DNA of 64,000 nucleotides, from the NCBI RefSeq assembly GCF_040720935.1, contig NZ_JBFDAE010000001.1, forward strand, positions 368,543 to 432,542, read 5' to 3'. Source of the DNA: Jejuia sp040720935. GTDB lineage: Bacteria > Bacteroidota > Bacteroidia > Flavobacteriales > Flavobacteriaceae. A program made the position numbers and the translations under genes. The notes beneath the pieces were generated by a model. It was not told the DNA's origin. It did not search any database and saw only the letters and a program-made list of their open reading frames with translations. Shown piece by piece: positions 52,056 through 60,227 of the stretch. Position 1 is the stretch's first letter. Each line of letters begins with the position of its first letter.

Positions 52056-52841
52056 TTAAGGAATATAAGTGTACTTTCCATTTAAAGTGTAATTGGAATT
52101 TACTTCAACATCACAAAATATAAAGTTAATAGTATTAGCACCATTATTTTCAAGATATATTTTTTCTCCAGCTCCAGCATATGCACCACCTAAACTCCCA
52201 AATCCAAAATCTGTAATATCAAGTTTAACCTCTCTATTAGATCTTATGGATTGATTATCAAAAGTGCTTACCGTAATATATTCTCCAGTTAAGGGTAAGT
52301 CTGCGTTAAGTTCATTGAATTGTAATGTGATGTATAAAGTAGAAGATGATGTTCTTGTTTGAAATTGAACATTTCCATCATTAAAACCAGACGGATTTTT
52401 ATAAACCACATCATTTATTGGGATACTACTCTGTCCTAAATTGATGAAATTGTTGTTAACAGGATTACAAACAGGCTCCGAATTAGTTGTAAACTCATAA
52501 ATTTGACCATATCCTACACCAGTTTCGTTAATGCCATATGCAGAACAATAATATGTGCTATGGGATTTCAAATCTTCATACCTCTTTGCAAAAGCACCAA
52601 TACGTTCGCCTTCTATTATTTTATTATCGGCAATTGTCGGTGGGAAAGTTTCGCTGAAAACTAAACCGTATTCAGTAATATCTTGACCGCCTTCTCCTAA
52701 TACACGACCTCCTAAAATAGCCGAATTGGTTAGAACGCTTGAAGGTTCATTGGTAATCATAATAGGTTTTAGGTAATCTATATTAACAACTTCACAAGTT
52801 AAAAACACTAATGAAAACAAGGCTAATATTATTTTTCTCAT
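52056..52841 (-). CDS. Lipoprotein with fibronectin-like region
   Basis: The 261-residue protein has a lipoprotein signal with Cys16 (LVFLTC). The region from about 28 to 120 resembles a fibronectin type III-like domain of Bacteroidota (SAILGGRVLGEGGQDITEYG, YYCSAYGINETGVGYGQ). The second half is beta-rich and not recognised. It lies in the inserted block between the 51-bp repeats, divergent from an outer-membrane protein gene with an inverted repeat in between. Confidence 0.78.
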   Translation of the reverse strand: MRKIILALFSLVFLTCEVVNIDYLKPIMITNEPSSVLTNSAILGGRVLGEGGQDITEYGLVFSETFPPTIADNKIIEGERIGAFAKRYEDLKSHSTYYCSAYGINETGVGYGQIYEFTTNSEPVCNPVNNNFINLGQSSIPINDVVYKNPSGFNDGNVQFQTRTSSSTLYITLQFNELNADLPLTGEYITVSTFDNQSIRSNREVKLDITDFGFGSLGGAYAGAGEKIYLENNGANTINFIFCDVEVNSNYTLNGKYTYIP

Positions 52842-52855
52842 TGTAAGTAATTTTA

Positions 52856-52888
52856 GGCTAATATAGTAAGCGATTTTATATATTAGCC
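52856..52888. promoter_or_regulatory. Inverted repeat between divergent genes of the insertion
   Basis: GGCTAATATA (52856-52865) and TATATTAGCC (52879-52888) are perfect 10-base arms separated by 13 bases. A third half-site, GGCTAATATT, lies at 52821-52830. The location between divergent starts suggests an operator. A hairpin without regulatory role is also possible. Confidence 0.45.
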
Positions 52889-52904
52889 AAAATTTATAAT
52901 AAAA

Positions 52905-53567
52905 ATGAGAAATGTTTTAGTTCTAGTGTTGTTCTTGTATTCCTTTAATTTTTTTGCTCAGGAAGATAGATTAGGCATAACAGTTGGAGCCACAAATTAT
53001 ATAACTGATGCAAGTTGGTTATTTTCAAAATCAAGTATAGGCTATACTATTGGCCTTATCGCCACAAGAGAATTCAATGAACGTTCAGCACTTTTTGTAG
53101 AAATGAATTATAGTGCACATTTTGTTAAGTTCGTAGGTAGAGAAACGGAATCATCTGCCCCGGAGGATGTTAAGTTTAAATTAGAAAGAATTAGCGTACC
53201 CTTCTTTTATAATTACTCTTATTTAATCAAAGAGGACTTTAAATTTGGAGTAACTCTCGGCCCTTCTTTCGAATTTTATCACGATTACAGGATTGTAGAT
53301 GAATCTAAAGAACTCTATTTGCTAGATCCACTGTATGTACCAGCATCACGTTTGCAATTTGACACTTTAAGCGGTAATGATACGATTTCATTTAACTTAT
53401 ATGCAGCACTTGGTTTAAATGTTCAATATCAAGAAAACCTCATGGCCAGCTTACGATATTACTATGGCATAACAGACCCTTACAGAAGGGCACTTGACAC
53501 TTCTCCTATAATAGAGATTTCGGGAAAAGATTCTTATTTCACATTTACTGTTTCTTATTTTTTTTAG
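52905..53567 (+). CDS. Outer-membrane beta-barrel protein
   Basis: The 220-residue protein has a signal peptide ending FNFFAQ and an eight-stranded-barrel-like pattern of alternating residues (LFVEMNYSAHFVKF, ISVPFFYNYSYLIKEDF, NVQYQENLMASLRYYYG), ending in Phe-Phe as outer-membrane proteins do. It matches the PorT/OmpW-like family of small Bacteroidota barrels. It is in the inserted block and is followed 38 bases later by the 480-residue gene on the same strand. Confidence 0.8.
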   Translation: MRNVLVLVLFLYSFNFFAQEDRLGITVGATNYITDASWLFSKSSIGYTIGLIATREFNERSALFVEMNYSAHFVKFVGRETESSAPEDVKFKLERISVPFFYNYSYLIKEDFKFGVTLGPSFEFYHDYRIVDESKELYLLDPLYVPASRLQFDTLSGNDTISFNLYAALGLNVQYQENLMASLRYYYGITDPYRRALDTSPIIEISGKDSYFTFTVSYFF

Positions 53568-53605
53568 TCTAAATAATAATTAATTTTTACCTTAACATAA
53601 CAACT

Positions 53606-55048
53606 ATGAGCTTTAGAATAATATTATTTTTATTACTGGGAAGTTTTTCTTTATTTGCCCAAAATAGTACAGCAGAAGTCGCATTGGATAAATCATGTGT
53701 ACTGTTAAATTTTATAGACCTAGGCGAAAATGGGTTTATAGTTAAGACAGGAAAAGAAAAAGCTGCATATTCAAAAAAATTAAAATGGCAAGTGCATTAT
53801 TTTGACAACGATTTGAATTTAATATATAGTATGCCAATAAAAAAAGATCAGTTAGATACAGGGTCGGGGAATCCTATATTGGCATCTCGTTCTGGAGATT
53901 ATTTTTATCACGAAGAGTTTAAAATAACTACATCGTTTGGTGCAGGAAAAGGCCATTTTACTCAAATTAAAAAGGATAAAAATATTAAAACCCATGATGT
54001 AAAATATAAAGATTACAAGGGCAAATCTATTGAAAATTCATTTGTAGATGATGATTACTACAATATGTTGTGTGTTGAGAAAGAAAAGAAGAGTCGGAAA
54101 AACAAGAATCCAAAAAAAACCTACACTTTATATCAGTTTGATCATGCTGAATTTAATAGAACTGAAGTGATTTTAGACTTACCTCAAATAATTGAAGAAG
54201 ATGATATAGATAAAACATCTTGGGAATTTTCAGACCAAAAAGGAGGTTTTATTTATATGAGCAGGAAAGATTTAAATTTTGAATCTGATAATCATACATA
54301 CCATGTAGTGGCATTAAATAAATCTGATGGAAAAATAGCTAATCAATTTACGCTTAATTTTTCTATCGGCTCTAAGCATATTAGACCATCTAATAACAAC
54401 ATTGAAATATTTGGAGCGCGATATTCGAGTTTAGGTGATTTTTCTCTAAAAACAGTAGGTACTGGAACTAGCTCGAGAGGGTCTTTTCATCATAGATTAA
54501 GTGCTTTTGGGAAACTGAAATTAGATTTAGATAGCCAAAAAGCTTATGTGTTTGGTCTCTATGGAGATAAAGAGTTTAAAAGGATTGGATCAACCTATCA
54601 AGGCTATTATATCAAAGGATATAATTTTAATGGAAAAAAAGAATTTGAGGTTTTAAAAGGGCTGCCTCAAAACTTAGCGAAAGAATCCGGATTCAAGGTT
54701 CATAACATTCCCCATCAAAGAATTTTACACTTTAACGTGTTTAAAGAATATTTCGAGTTGTCTATTAACTCAAAGAAACAGAGTTATATGACTCGCTTTT
54801 CTAATTCTGGAGAGTATATTAAAACAGTTAATGTAAAACCTTTAAGGAAGATTAAAGATGAAAAACCCTATAGAGTCATTTCAGAATTAATTAGTTCTGA
54901 AGATGTTAAAGGTTTTTTAGAAACAAAAAAACCTATTAAAAGAAATAGCAAAAGCAAAATTAATATTTTAAAAAGAAAGAAAGGTTGGGATATTCTTTAT
55001 AATATATTGGACGAAAAAATAGTTTTCTATTCTTTCTCAAATGAATAA
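53606..55048 (+). CDS. Secreted protein of unknown function, 480 residues
   Basis: It has a signal peptide ending FSLFAQ and no domain that I recognise. Repeated beta-type segments (LINFIDLGENGFIVKTGKEK-like region at 30-50, SDQKGGFIYMSRKD, KLDLDSQKAYVFGLYGDKEF) suggest a beta-propeller-like or repetitive fold. Lys is frequent. It is the last gene in the inserted block: the right copy of the 51-bp repeat begins six bases after its stop. Confidence 0.75.
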   Translation: MSFRIILFLLLGSFSLFAQNSTAEVALDKSCVLLNFIDLGENGFIVKTGKEKAAYSKKLKWQVHYFDNDLNLIYSMPIKKDQLDTGSGNPILASRSGDYFYHEEFKITTSFGAGKGHFTQIKKDKNIKTHDVKYKDYKGKSIENSFVDDDYYNMLCVEKEKKSRKNKNPKKTYTLYQFDHAEFNRTEVILDLPQIIEEDDIDKTSWEFSDQKGGFIYMSRKDLNFESDNHTYHVVALNKSDGKIANQFTLNFSIGSKHIRPSNNNIEIFGARYSSLGDFSLKTVGTGTSSRGSFHHRLSAFGKLKLDLDSQKAYVFGLYGDKEFKRIGSTYQGYYIKGYNFNGKKEFEVLKGLPQNLAKESGFKVHNIPHQRILHFNVFKEYFELSINSKKQSYMTRFSNSGEYIKTVNVKPLRKIKDEKPYRVISELISSEDVKGFLETKKPIKRNSKSKINILKRKKGWDILYNILDEKIVFYSFSNE

Positions 55049-55054
55049 GAATTC

Positions 55055-55105
55055 AGACAAGTGCAAATGGCCTACGAACAATTGCAGAAGGAGTTGCGGT
55101 TTTAA
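55055..55105 (+). repeat. 51-bp direct repeat, right copy
   Basis: Identical to 52002-52052. It is a detached 3' end of the DnaJ-domain gene with its stop codon and is followed directly by the end of the small membrane protein gene at 55111. Confidence 0.95.
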
Positions 55106-55110
55106 AAGGC

Positions 55111-55287
55111 TTATTTGGTAAAATCTGTCAATACTCCAGATAAAATTACTGCAATTACTAAAATTATTAAAAATACGATGACTATTACTGCTCCAGTTTT
55201 AGTGATGTTGTCTTTTTGAAAGATGTAATTGCCTTTATCGTCCTTTTTGTCTTTTACTATTTCGAAATCTTCGGGTTCTTTTTTCAT
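55111..55287 (-). CDS. Small membrane protein, 58 residues
   Basis: The product begins MKKEPEDFEIVKDKKDDKGN and has one membrane helix at about 34-54 (VIVIVFLIILVIAVILSG). An upstream in-frame ATG at 55326 would add 13 residues and seems less likely. It is probably the original downstream neighbour of the DnaJ-domain gene, now 3 kb away because of the insertion. Function unknown. Confidence 0.7.
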   Translation of the reverse strand: MKKEPEDFEIVKDKKDDKGNYIFQKDNITKTGAVIVIVFLIILVIAVILSGVLTDFTK

Positions 55288-55455
55288 GAGTGTAATTTTA
55301 GAATTATATTCAAATTTAGTCATCAAACCCGTATGGTTTTTGTTTAAAGCAAACGGATGTTAACGCAAATGAAATATCATGCGACCTTTGTTGGGAAGTC
55401 TAAATAGGAAGATTCTCAGTAATTTGTTTGTATTCCAAACCCACAATTAAGCTCA

Positions 55456-55716
55456 CTAAGATTTTATGTTATTAATAATGGCCTTTTGCGTGTCATGGTG
55501 TGATTTGGATACATTGGTCATGGTTTGTATAACTTGCTGTAACCTTTGTAGAGCATTTTGAAGATTAACGTTTTGCAATTGACTATCTTCTCCAACTTTA
55601 CTGGACCATTCGGTAATTTCTTTATTCAGATCATCTAAAGTTTTTATGCCTTTACGCGGCACTCTTTGTGGGATGCCAAATATATTAGGAGTTATAGGAA
55701 CGTAAGTGTATGCCAT
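55456..55716 (-). CDS. Small hypothetical protein, 86 residues
   Basis: It has no signal peptide or membrane helix. The N-terminus reads MAYTYVPITPNIFGIPQRVP and the rest is predominantly helical (LDDLNKEITEWSSKVGEDSQ, ALQRLQQVIQTM). It lies five bases after the lipoprotein gene at 55722 on the same strand, so the two are co-transcribed. I do not recognise a family. Confidence 0.65.
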   Translation of the reverse strand: MAYTYVPITPNIFGIPQRVPRKGIKTLDDLNKEITEWSSKVGEDSQLQNVNLQNALQRLQQVIQTMTNVSKSHHDTQKAIINNIKS

Positions 55717-55721
55717 GTCTT

Positions 55722-56147
55722 CTATAAGTTTTCAGTCAAATTATTGATATTCCGCTTCATGTAAGAGGTACTTCTTTTTTTTGGGGATGCTCTATGTTTT
55801 GCATGGGTTTTTTCGGAGAGGACCAGTAACAAGGCGTTCTGAAAACCCTCCAGTTCGGTTAAATATGAAATTAGTTCTATCTGTTGGTCAGTTTCTTTCC
55901 TGATTTTATTCAATTCATCTCTAATAGCTTTCTTTTGGTCGTTATATGCTTTAACCTTTTCAGCTTGATGTTTCAAATCGGCAACAGATTCTTTATAGGA
56001 ATCTCTTGTAACGATTTGAATCAAGGAATTAGGGTCAATTTGAGGTACTTGATTTTTACTTTTTTTGGGATCGAATTCTACATGTTTCTTCTTTGAACCA
56101 CATGATATTAATACTACTGCTAGTATCAACAAAAATGCTTTTTTCAT
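55722..56147 (-). CDS. Small lipoprotein with helical region, 141 residues
   Basis: The signal ends VVLISC with Cys16. A short polar stretch follows, then a helical, probably coiled-coil region (KQKAYNDQKKAIRD-like, DELNKIRKETDQQIELISYL) and a basic C-terminus (KHRASPKKRSTSYMKRNIN). It forms a pair with the gene at 55456. No named family is evident. Confidence 0.7.
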   Translation of the reverse strand: MKKAFLLILAVVLISCGSKKKHVEFDPKKSKNQVPQIDPNSLIQIVTRDSYKESVADLKHQAEKVKAYNDQKKAIRDELNKIRKETDQQIELISYLTELEGFQNALLLVLSEKTHAKHRASPKKRSTSYMKRNINNLTENL

Positions 56148-56286
56148 AACATATGAGTTTTAAATAAAAGTCTTGAAAAACTTTTTGGGTTTAGTTTAAA
56201 GATACGATATAAATTTGTAAAAAACTGGACATTAAATGGTTATGGATAAAAACGACTAAATTTCCTGGGGCCAAATACTCCATTTC

Positions 56287-56632
56287 TTAGTGAATGATGT
56301 TCATCAAATAAACCAATATCAAAAAAAAGTATGGGACTTGATTAAAGTGGAATTTCCCAATTTCTCCTACAGCGTTTATAACGGTTGGTTGCACTTTTTC
56401 AGAATCAGAAGATAATAATTCTTTTAATGTTGAAAGTAGGGCTTGTTGCAATTCGGGTTTTGAATAAAACAGTTTTCCAAGGGCTAAATACCCTGTTTTT
56501 CTGATAAGTATCTTCATCTGAAAAATATGTAATGATAGTATCAGTTTCTGCTAAAACCAAATCCTTAGTAATATCCTGCTTTGATTTTTTCAACCAAAAT
56601 AATGCATTCTTCTTTTAATAAATCCTAAAATG
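56287..56632 (-). pseudogene. HEAT-repeat protein remnant with frameshifts
   Basis: Two overlapping minus-strand frames each keep part of one protein: ITKDLVLAETDTIITYFSDE in one frame and KTGYLALGKLFYSKPELQQA with the following LLSTLKELLSSDSEKVQPTV in another. Joined by a shift near 56500 they read as a HEAT-repeat protein. A third short stretch near 56600 (LLKEECIILVEKIKAGYY) lies in yet another frame. The C-terminus ends abruptly in hydrophobic sequence. I read this as a decayed gene. Sequencing error is possible but would need more than one event. Confidence 0.5.
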
Positions 56633-56637
56633 GCATG

Positions 56638-57501
56638 TTAATTCACTTCTAATTTATACCCTACACCATGTACGTTTATAATGTTTATAGAATTGTCATC
56701 TTTAAACTTTTTTCTGAGTTTCGAAATAAATGTGTCTAAACTTCGTCCTACAAAAACGCCATTATCCTCCCAAATTTCTTTAATCAAAACGCCACGTTTT
56801 ATCACTTCGTTTTGATGTTCGCTCAACATATTTAAAAGCTCACATTCTTTAGTCGACAATTGGATTTCAATAGTATCTTTAACTAGTTTATGTTGCGTTT
56901 CATAAAACTTGTAATTTCCAATTTTTGTGTATGACGTATCACTTGTAGATGATTTTGTTTTTGGTTTTTTGTTGTAATACTTAAAGGCAATAATTAGAAG
57001 ACATATAATAATTCCAAATAGAATATAAGGTGTTTTTGAATTTAAAAATGGATTATTGTTCAAAAATTCGATGTTTATTTTATAACAATCTGTAGGTAAT
57101 ATTCTTCCAGAACATGGAATGATATTTTTTTCAACAGTAAAACTGATTTTATAGCTATATGAAACTTCTTCGGTTTGGCAATTTAAAACTTCAACAATGT
57201 AGCGTTTTGGTAAATTGGCAGATTTTAAACTGGTATTTATAATTTCTACTAAACTATCTGGAGATATGGATAGCTTCTGTTGAAAAGCTATTTCATAACT
57301 ATTTTCATTTAACTTTTTTATGGGTAAAATTAATGATGTTGAATCGTTGTTAGCCAAAAGCAACTTGTTTCCAGCATTCCTTAGAACTACTTTTACCGTT
57401 TTAGAGAAATTATCTAATTTATTGTGTTCCTGAAAACTTGACAGTATAAAACCAAGAATTGTTATTCCTGCTAAAAGATATAAAAGTGTTTTTTGTTTCA
57501 T
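56638..57501 (-). CDS. Membrane-anchored winged-helix transcriptional regulator
   Basis: The 287-residue protein starts MKQKTLLYLLAGITIL, with membrane helices at about 5-20 and 159-176. The part between lies in the periplasm and contains three cysteines. Residues 200-287 are an OmpR-type winged helix (QLSTKECELLNMLSEHQNEV, then GRSLDTFISKLRKKF and NIINVHGVGYKLEV). The order is the reverse of ToxR/CadC, which have the DNA-binding domain first. It is divergent from the YceI gene (122 bases between starts) and probably regulates it. An extension to TTG at 57528 is rejected. Confidence 0.85.
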   Translation of the reverse strand: MKQKTLLYLLAGITILGFILSSFQEHNKLDNFSKTVKVVLRNAGNKLLLANNDSTSLILPIKKLNENSYEIAFQQKLSISPDSLVEIINTSLKSANLPKRYIVEVLNCQTEEVSYSYKISFTVEKNIIPCSGRILPTDCYKINIEFLNNNPFLNSKTPYILFGIIICLLIIAFKYYNKKPKTKSSTSDTSYTKIGNYKFYETQHKLVKDTIEIQLSTKECELLNMLSEHQNEVIKRGVLIKEIWEDNGVFVGRSLDTFISKLRKKFKDDNSINIINVHGVGYKLEVN

Positions 57502-57623
57502 GTTTTCAAAAAGTAGCCAAATAAACAAAACTGTACAACTTTTTACACCTTTTTTACACTTCTTTTACATTTTTTTCACAAATTACAGAGCAGGTGTTTA
57601 TAGTTTTATCAAAAACAAATATC

Positions 57624-58211
57624 ATGAAAAAATTAATTATGTTAGCAGTCTTCGGACTTACGTTTTCAGTTAATGCTCAAATGAAGTTGCCAATTGACAC
57701 CAATAAAAGCATGGTAAAATGGACAGGGTCTAATCTTTTTAAATTTAACAAACACTATGGAACCGTTACTTTTAGAAATGGAACAATTGTCACTAAAGGG
57801 AATAAATTAATAGGAGGTAATTTCATGATTGATATGAGTACCATTATAAATACCGATGGGAAGTATAATGAAATGTTGGTAAACCATTTAAAAGGAGCAG
57901 AATTTTTTGCTGTTGATAGATATCCAAATGCCAAACTAGAAATCGTAGAAGCCATTGATAAAGGAAAAAATACTTTTGATGTTCTTGCAGATTTAACGAT
58001 TAAGCACATTAAAAACAAAATTAGATTTAGTGCTACAATTACAAATTCAGTTGGTAAATCAGTTATGAACACTAAATTTATTATTGATAGAACACTTTGG
58101 AATATTGTTTATAAAACTAAAGGGATATTGTCTACTTTTAAAAACGATACCATATCTGATGCTATTGAGTTTGAAGTTAGTATTGAATGGGTAAATGATG
58201 ATAAATGTTAA
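57624..58211 (+). CDS. YceI family protein
   Basis: YceI proteins are periplasmic lipocalin-like proteins that bind isoprenoid-type lipids. The 195-residue protein has a signal peptide (ending FSVNAQ) and the family pattern: KSMVKWTGSNLFKFNKHYGT, HLKGAEFFAVDRYPNAKLEI and NKIRFSATITNSVGK. I chose the ATG at 57624; an upstream start at 57594 would spoil the signal peptide. The WD40 gene overlaps its end by 7 bases. The divergent membrane regulator may control both. Confidence 0.92.
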   Translation: MKKLIMLAVFGLTFSVNAQMKLPIDTNKSMVKWTGSNLFKFNKHYGTVTFRNGTIVTKGNKLIGGNFMIDMSTIINTDGKYNEMLVNHLKGAEFFAVDRYPNAKLEIVEAIDKGKNTFDVLADLTIKHIKNKIRFSATITNSVGKSVMNTKFIIDRTLWNIVYKTKGILSTFKNDTISDAIEFEVSIEWVNDDKC

Positions 58212-59152
58212 AATCTATTATTAAAATAATTTTATGCTTATGCCTAACTCAAAGTTATACTCAAGACAAGGGCATACTTTGGACAGTTGCATGGAGTCCA
58301 AATGGTAACTTTATAGCAGTTGGAGGAGATCAAGGTGATTTAAAGATTTTTAGCGGAAAAACGTTTAAATTATTAAAAACTTTTCCTGTTAAAGATGTTA
58401 TTTTAAGTAGATTAAAATGGCATCCTTTTCAAAACAAGCTTGCGGTTATTACCCAAAGTAGCACTTTTAAGGCTAAAATTCTGGATTTAGATTCTGAAGA
58501 GTGGACGAATTTAAAAGGGTTAAAAAATAGTTTTAGAGGACTGGATTGGAATTATAATGGAACACTTTTAGCAGTTTCAGAGTTTGAAGATTTTGTTTCA
58601 GTTTTTGATGTGAATGGTAAATTGGTAAGTAGATTTAGAGCCGATAAAAAAGGAGTTGCAGGATTGGACTGGCATCCTAAAAAAAATGTATTGGTAACTG
58701 TTGGTTCTGAAATAGGTGTTTTTAATCATTTAGGAGATACTTTAAATATGTTCAAACCAAGAAGTGAAGAAGTTATTTTGCTTTGTTTGGAGTGGCATAA
58801 ATCAGGTAACTATTTTGCAGTTGGGGATTATGGCGATTTGGAAAAAGCAGAAAATAAACGTGTTCAATTTTGGAATGCTAAAGGTAAAAAATTAAAGGAA
58901 ATTGTAGGGGGTGTTGTTGAGTATAGAAATTTACGTTGGAATAAAAACGGCAAAAAATTAGCAACAGCAAGTGATGCGCTTAGAATTTGGAATAAAAAAG
59001 GAACGCTATGTGTTGAATCAAAATCAACTGATGACTATTTGTGGGGTATTGATTGGAGTCCAGATGGTAATTACATCGTGACTTCAAATTCTAAAGGGAA
59101 GATAGTTATTTGGACTAAAACAGCTGAAAAAGTTCTGGAACTACAATATTAG
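58205..59152 (+). CDS. WD40-repeat protein, secreted
   Basis: The 315-residue protein has a signal-like N-terminus (KIILCLCLTQSYTQ) and seven WD40-like repeats with the pattern W(S/H/N)PNG/KG: WTVAWSPNGNFIAVGGDQGD, LKWHPFQNKLAVI, GLDWNYNGTLLAVSEFED, WHKSGNYFAVGDYGDLEK and GIDWSPDGNYIVTSNSKGK. It should fold as a beta-propeller and act as a scaffold. It is coupled to the YceI gene by overlap, an unusual pair. Function unknown. Confidence 0.85.
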   Translation: MLKSIIKIILCLCLTQSYTQDKGILWTVAWSPNGNFIAVGGDQGDLKIFSGKTFKLLKTFPVKDVILSRLKWHPFQNKLAVITQSSTFKAKILDLDSEEWTNLKGLKNSFRGLDWNYNGTLLAVSEFEDFVSVFDVNGKLVSRFRADKKGVAGLDWHPKKNVLVTVGSEIGVFNHLGDTLNMFKPRSEEVILLCLEWHKSGNYFAVGDYGDLEKAENKRVQFWNAKGKKLKEIVGGVVEYRNLRWNKNGKKLATASDALRIWNKKGTLCVESKSTDDYLWGIDWSPDGNYIVTSNSKGKIVIWTKTAEKVLELQY

Positions 59153-59204
59153 ATTTCATTAGCATTTTGTAAATTGGCGTTTCAATTTTAAATGTCATCA
59201 ATCA

Positions 59205-59657
59205 ATGAAAAACATCTTCGATTTAAACGAAACCAACGCACTTATCAGCAGAATTAATAAATTAGAACCCTCAACCAAGCCATTATGGGGAAAAATGAGT
59301 GCAGACCAAATGTTAGCGCATTGCAACGTCACTTACGAAATGGCTTTTGAAGACAAACACAAAAAACCAAACGGTTTTGCAAAATTGATGCTAAAACTGT
59401 TTGTTAAAAATACTGTTGTTGGAGAAAAGCCATACAAGAAGAATAGCAGAACTGCACCACAATTTTTAATTGTAGATGCCAGAAATTTTGAAGTCGAAAA
59501 AGAGCGTCTTATTAATTATTTAGAGAAAACACAAAGTTTAGGAGAAAACTATTTTGACGGCAAGGAATCCCATTCCTTTGGAAAGTTAACAAAGCAAGAA
59601 TGGAATAATATGTTTTACAAACATTTAGACCATCACTTAACTCAATTTGGAGTATAA
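59205..59657 (+). CDS. DUF1569 domain protein
   Basis: The 150-residue protein matches the DUF1569 family of DinB-like four-helix proteins, with WGKMSADQMLAHCNVTYEMA in the first half and WNNMFYKHLDHHLTQFGV at the end. The conserved histidines (HCN, KHLDHH) could form a metal site. Such proteins often act as thiol-dependent transferases, but nothing specific is known here. A weak hairpin terminator (CCAACTA/TAGTTGG, about 59680-59707) follows. Confidence 0.85.
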   Translation: MKNIFDLNETNALISRINKLEPSTKPLWGKMSADQMLAHCNVTYEMAFEDKHKKPNGFAKLMLKLFVKNTVVGEKPYKKNSRTAPQFLIVDARNFEVEKERLINYLEKTQSLGENYFDGKESHSFGKLTKQEWNNMFYKHLDHHLTQFGV

Positions 59658-59763
59658 CGCAAACTCATAGAAATAAAAAACCAACTAAACACAAAGGAAT
59701 AGTTGGCTTTAATTACATGTTTCATTAACTATTAAAAAATGTAAACGAAACGGTAAATATTAA

Positions 59764-60003
59764 TTACTTACTCTTGTAAGTTTTTGTGTTATTGTCTTTA
59801 TCGAAAACTATAACTAATTTATTATCAGCGTTAAAATAAGCCGATTTCAAATCCCAACCTTCTTGTTTAGAAGCGTCTAATAAACATTTCCTAACATCAG
59901 GATTGTTTAAGTCTAGGTTTGAATTGATTTTGTCATCAGCTTTTACGTCAACAGACAATAAAAGCATCATAGCTACGAATAATAATTGTAATTTTTTCAT
60001 CAT
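59764..60003 (-). CDS. Small secreted protein, 79 residues
   Basis: It has a signal peptide (MKKLQLLFVAMMLLLSVDVKA) and a mature part of about 55 residues: NSNLDLNNPDVRKCLLDASK and the following EGWDLKSAYFNADNKLVIVF. One cysteine is present. No family is recognised. The candidate RNA element at 60074-60170 lies upstream in its possible leader, and the sequence TATAGCATAT (60041-60050) resembles the AraC operator core. Confidence 0.75.
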   Translation of the reverse strand: MMKKLQLLFVAMMLLLSVDVKADDKINSNLDLNNPDVRKCLLDASKQEGWDLKSAYFNADNKLVIVFDKDNNTKTYKSK

Positions 60004-60073
60004 TTTTGGGGTTTTAATATTATTAATATATGTACAAGATTATAGCATATTTCAATAGTTCTAAAAAAAATTA

Positions 60074-60170
60074 GTCGTGCGTATGCTATTCACCGTCCAA
60101 ACGACAGGGTTGCCCTTAAGAAGCATAATTGTCCGACGAAAGGACTAGTAAGCATGGGCGTTTAGACGGT
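60074..60170 (-). ncRNA. Candidate structured RNA element
   Basis: On the minus strand two 12-base arms, ACCGTCTAAACG (60170-60159) and CGTTTGGACGGT (60103-60092), close a domain with one mismatch or wobble. Inside lie two perfect hairpins, GTCC-TTTCGTC-GGAC (60145-60131) and AGGG-CAA-CCCT (60116-60106). An alternative stem, GTCGT at 60105-60101 with ACGAC at 60078-60074 and a following U-run, would compete with the outer stem, as in a riboswitch with a terminator. The family is not recognised, and a REP-type DNA repeat is an alternative. Confidence 0.4.
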
Positions 60171-60227
60171 AATTTGAAGTCTTTTTCAGGAGTCTTATAG
60201 GAGAATTAGTTCATGTGATTTAACATT

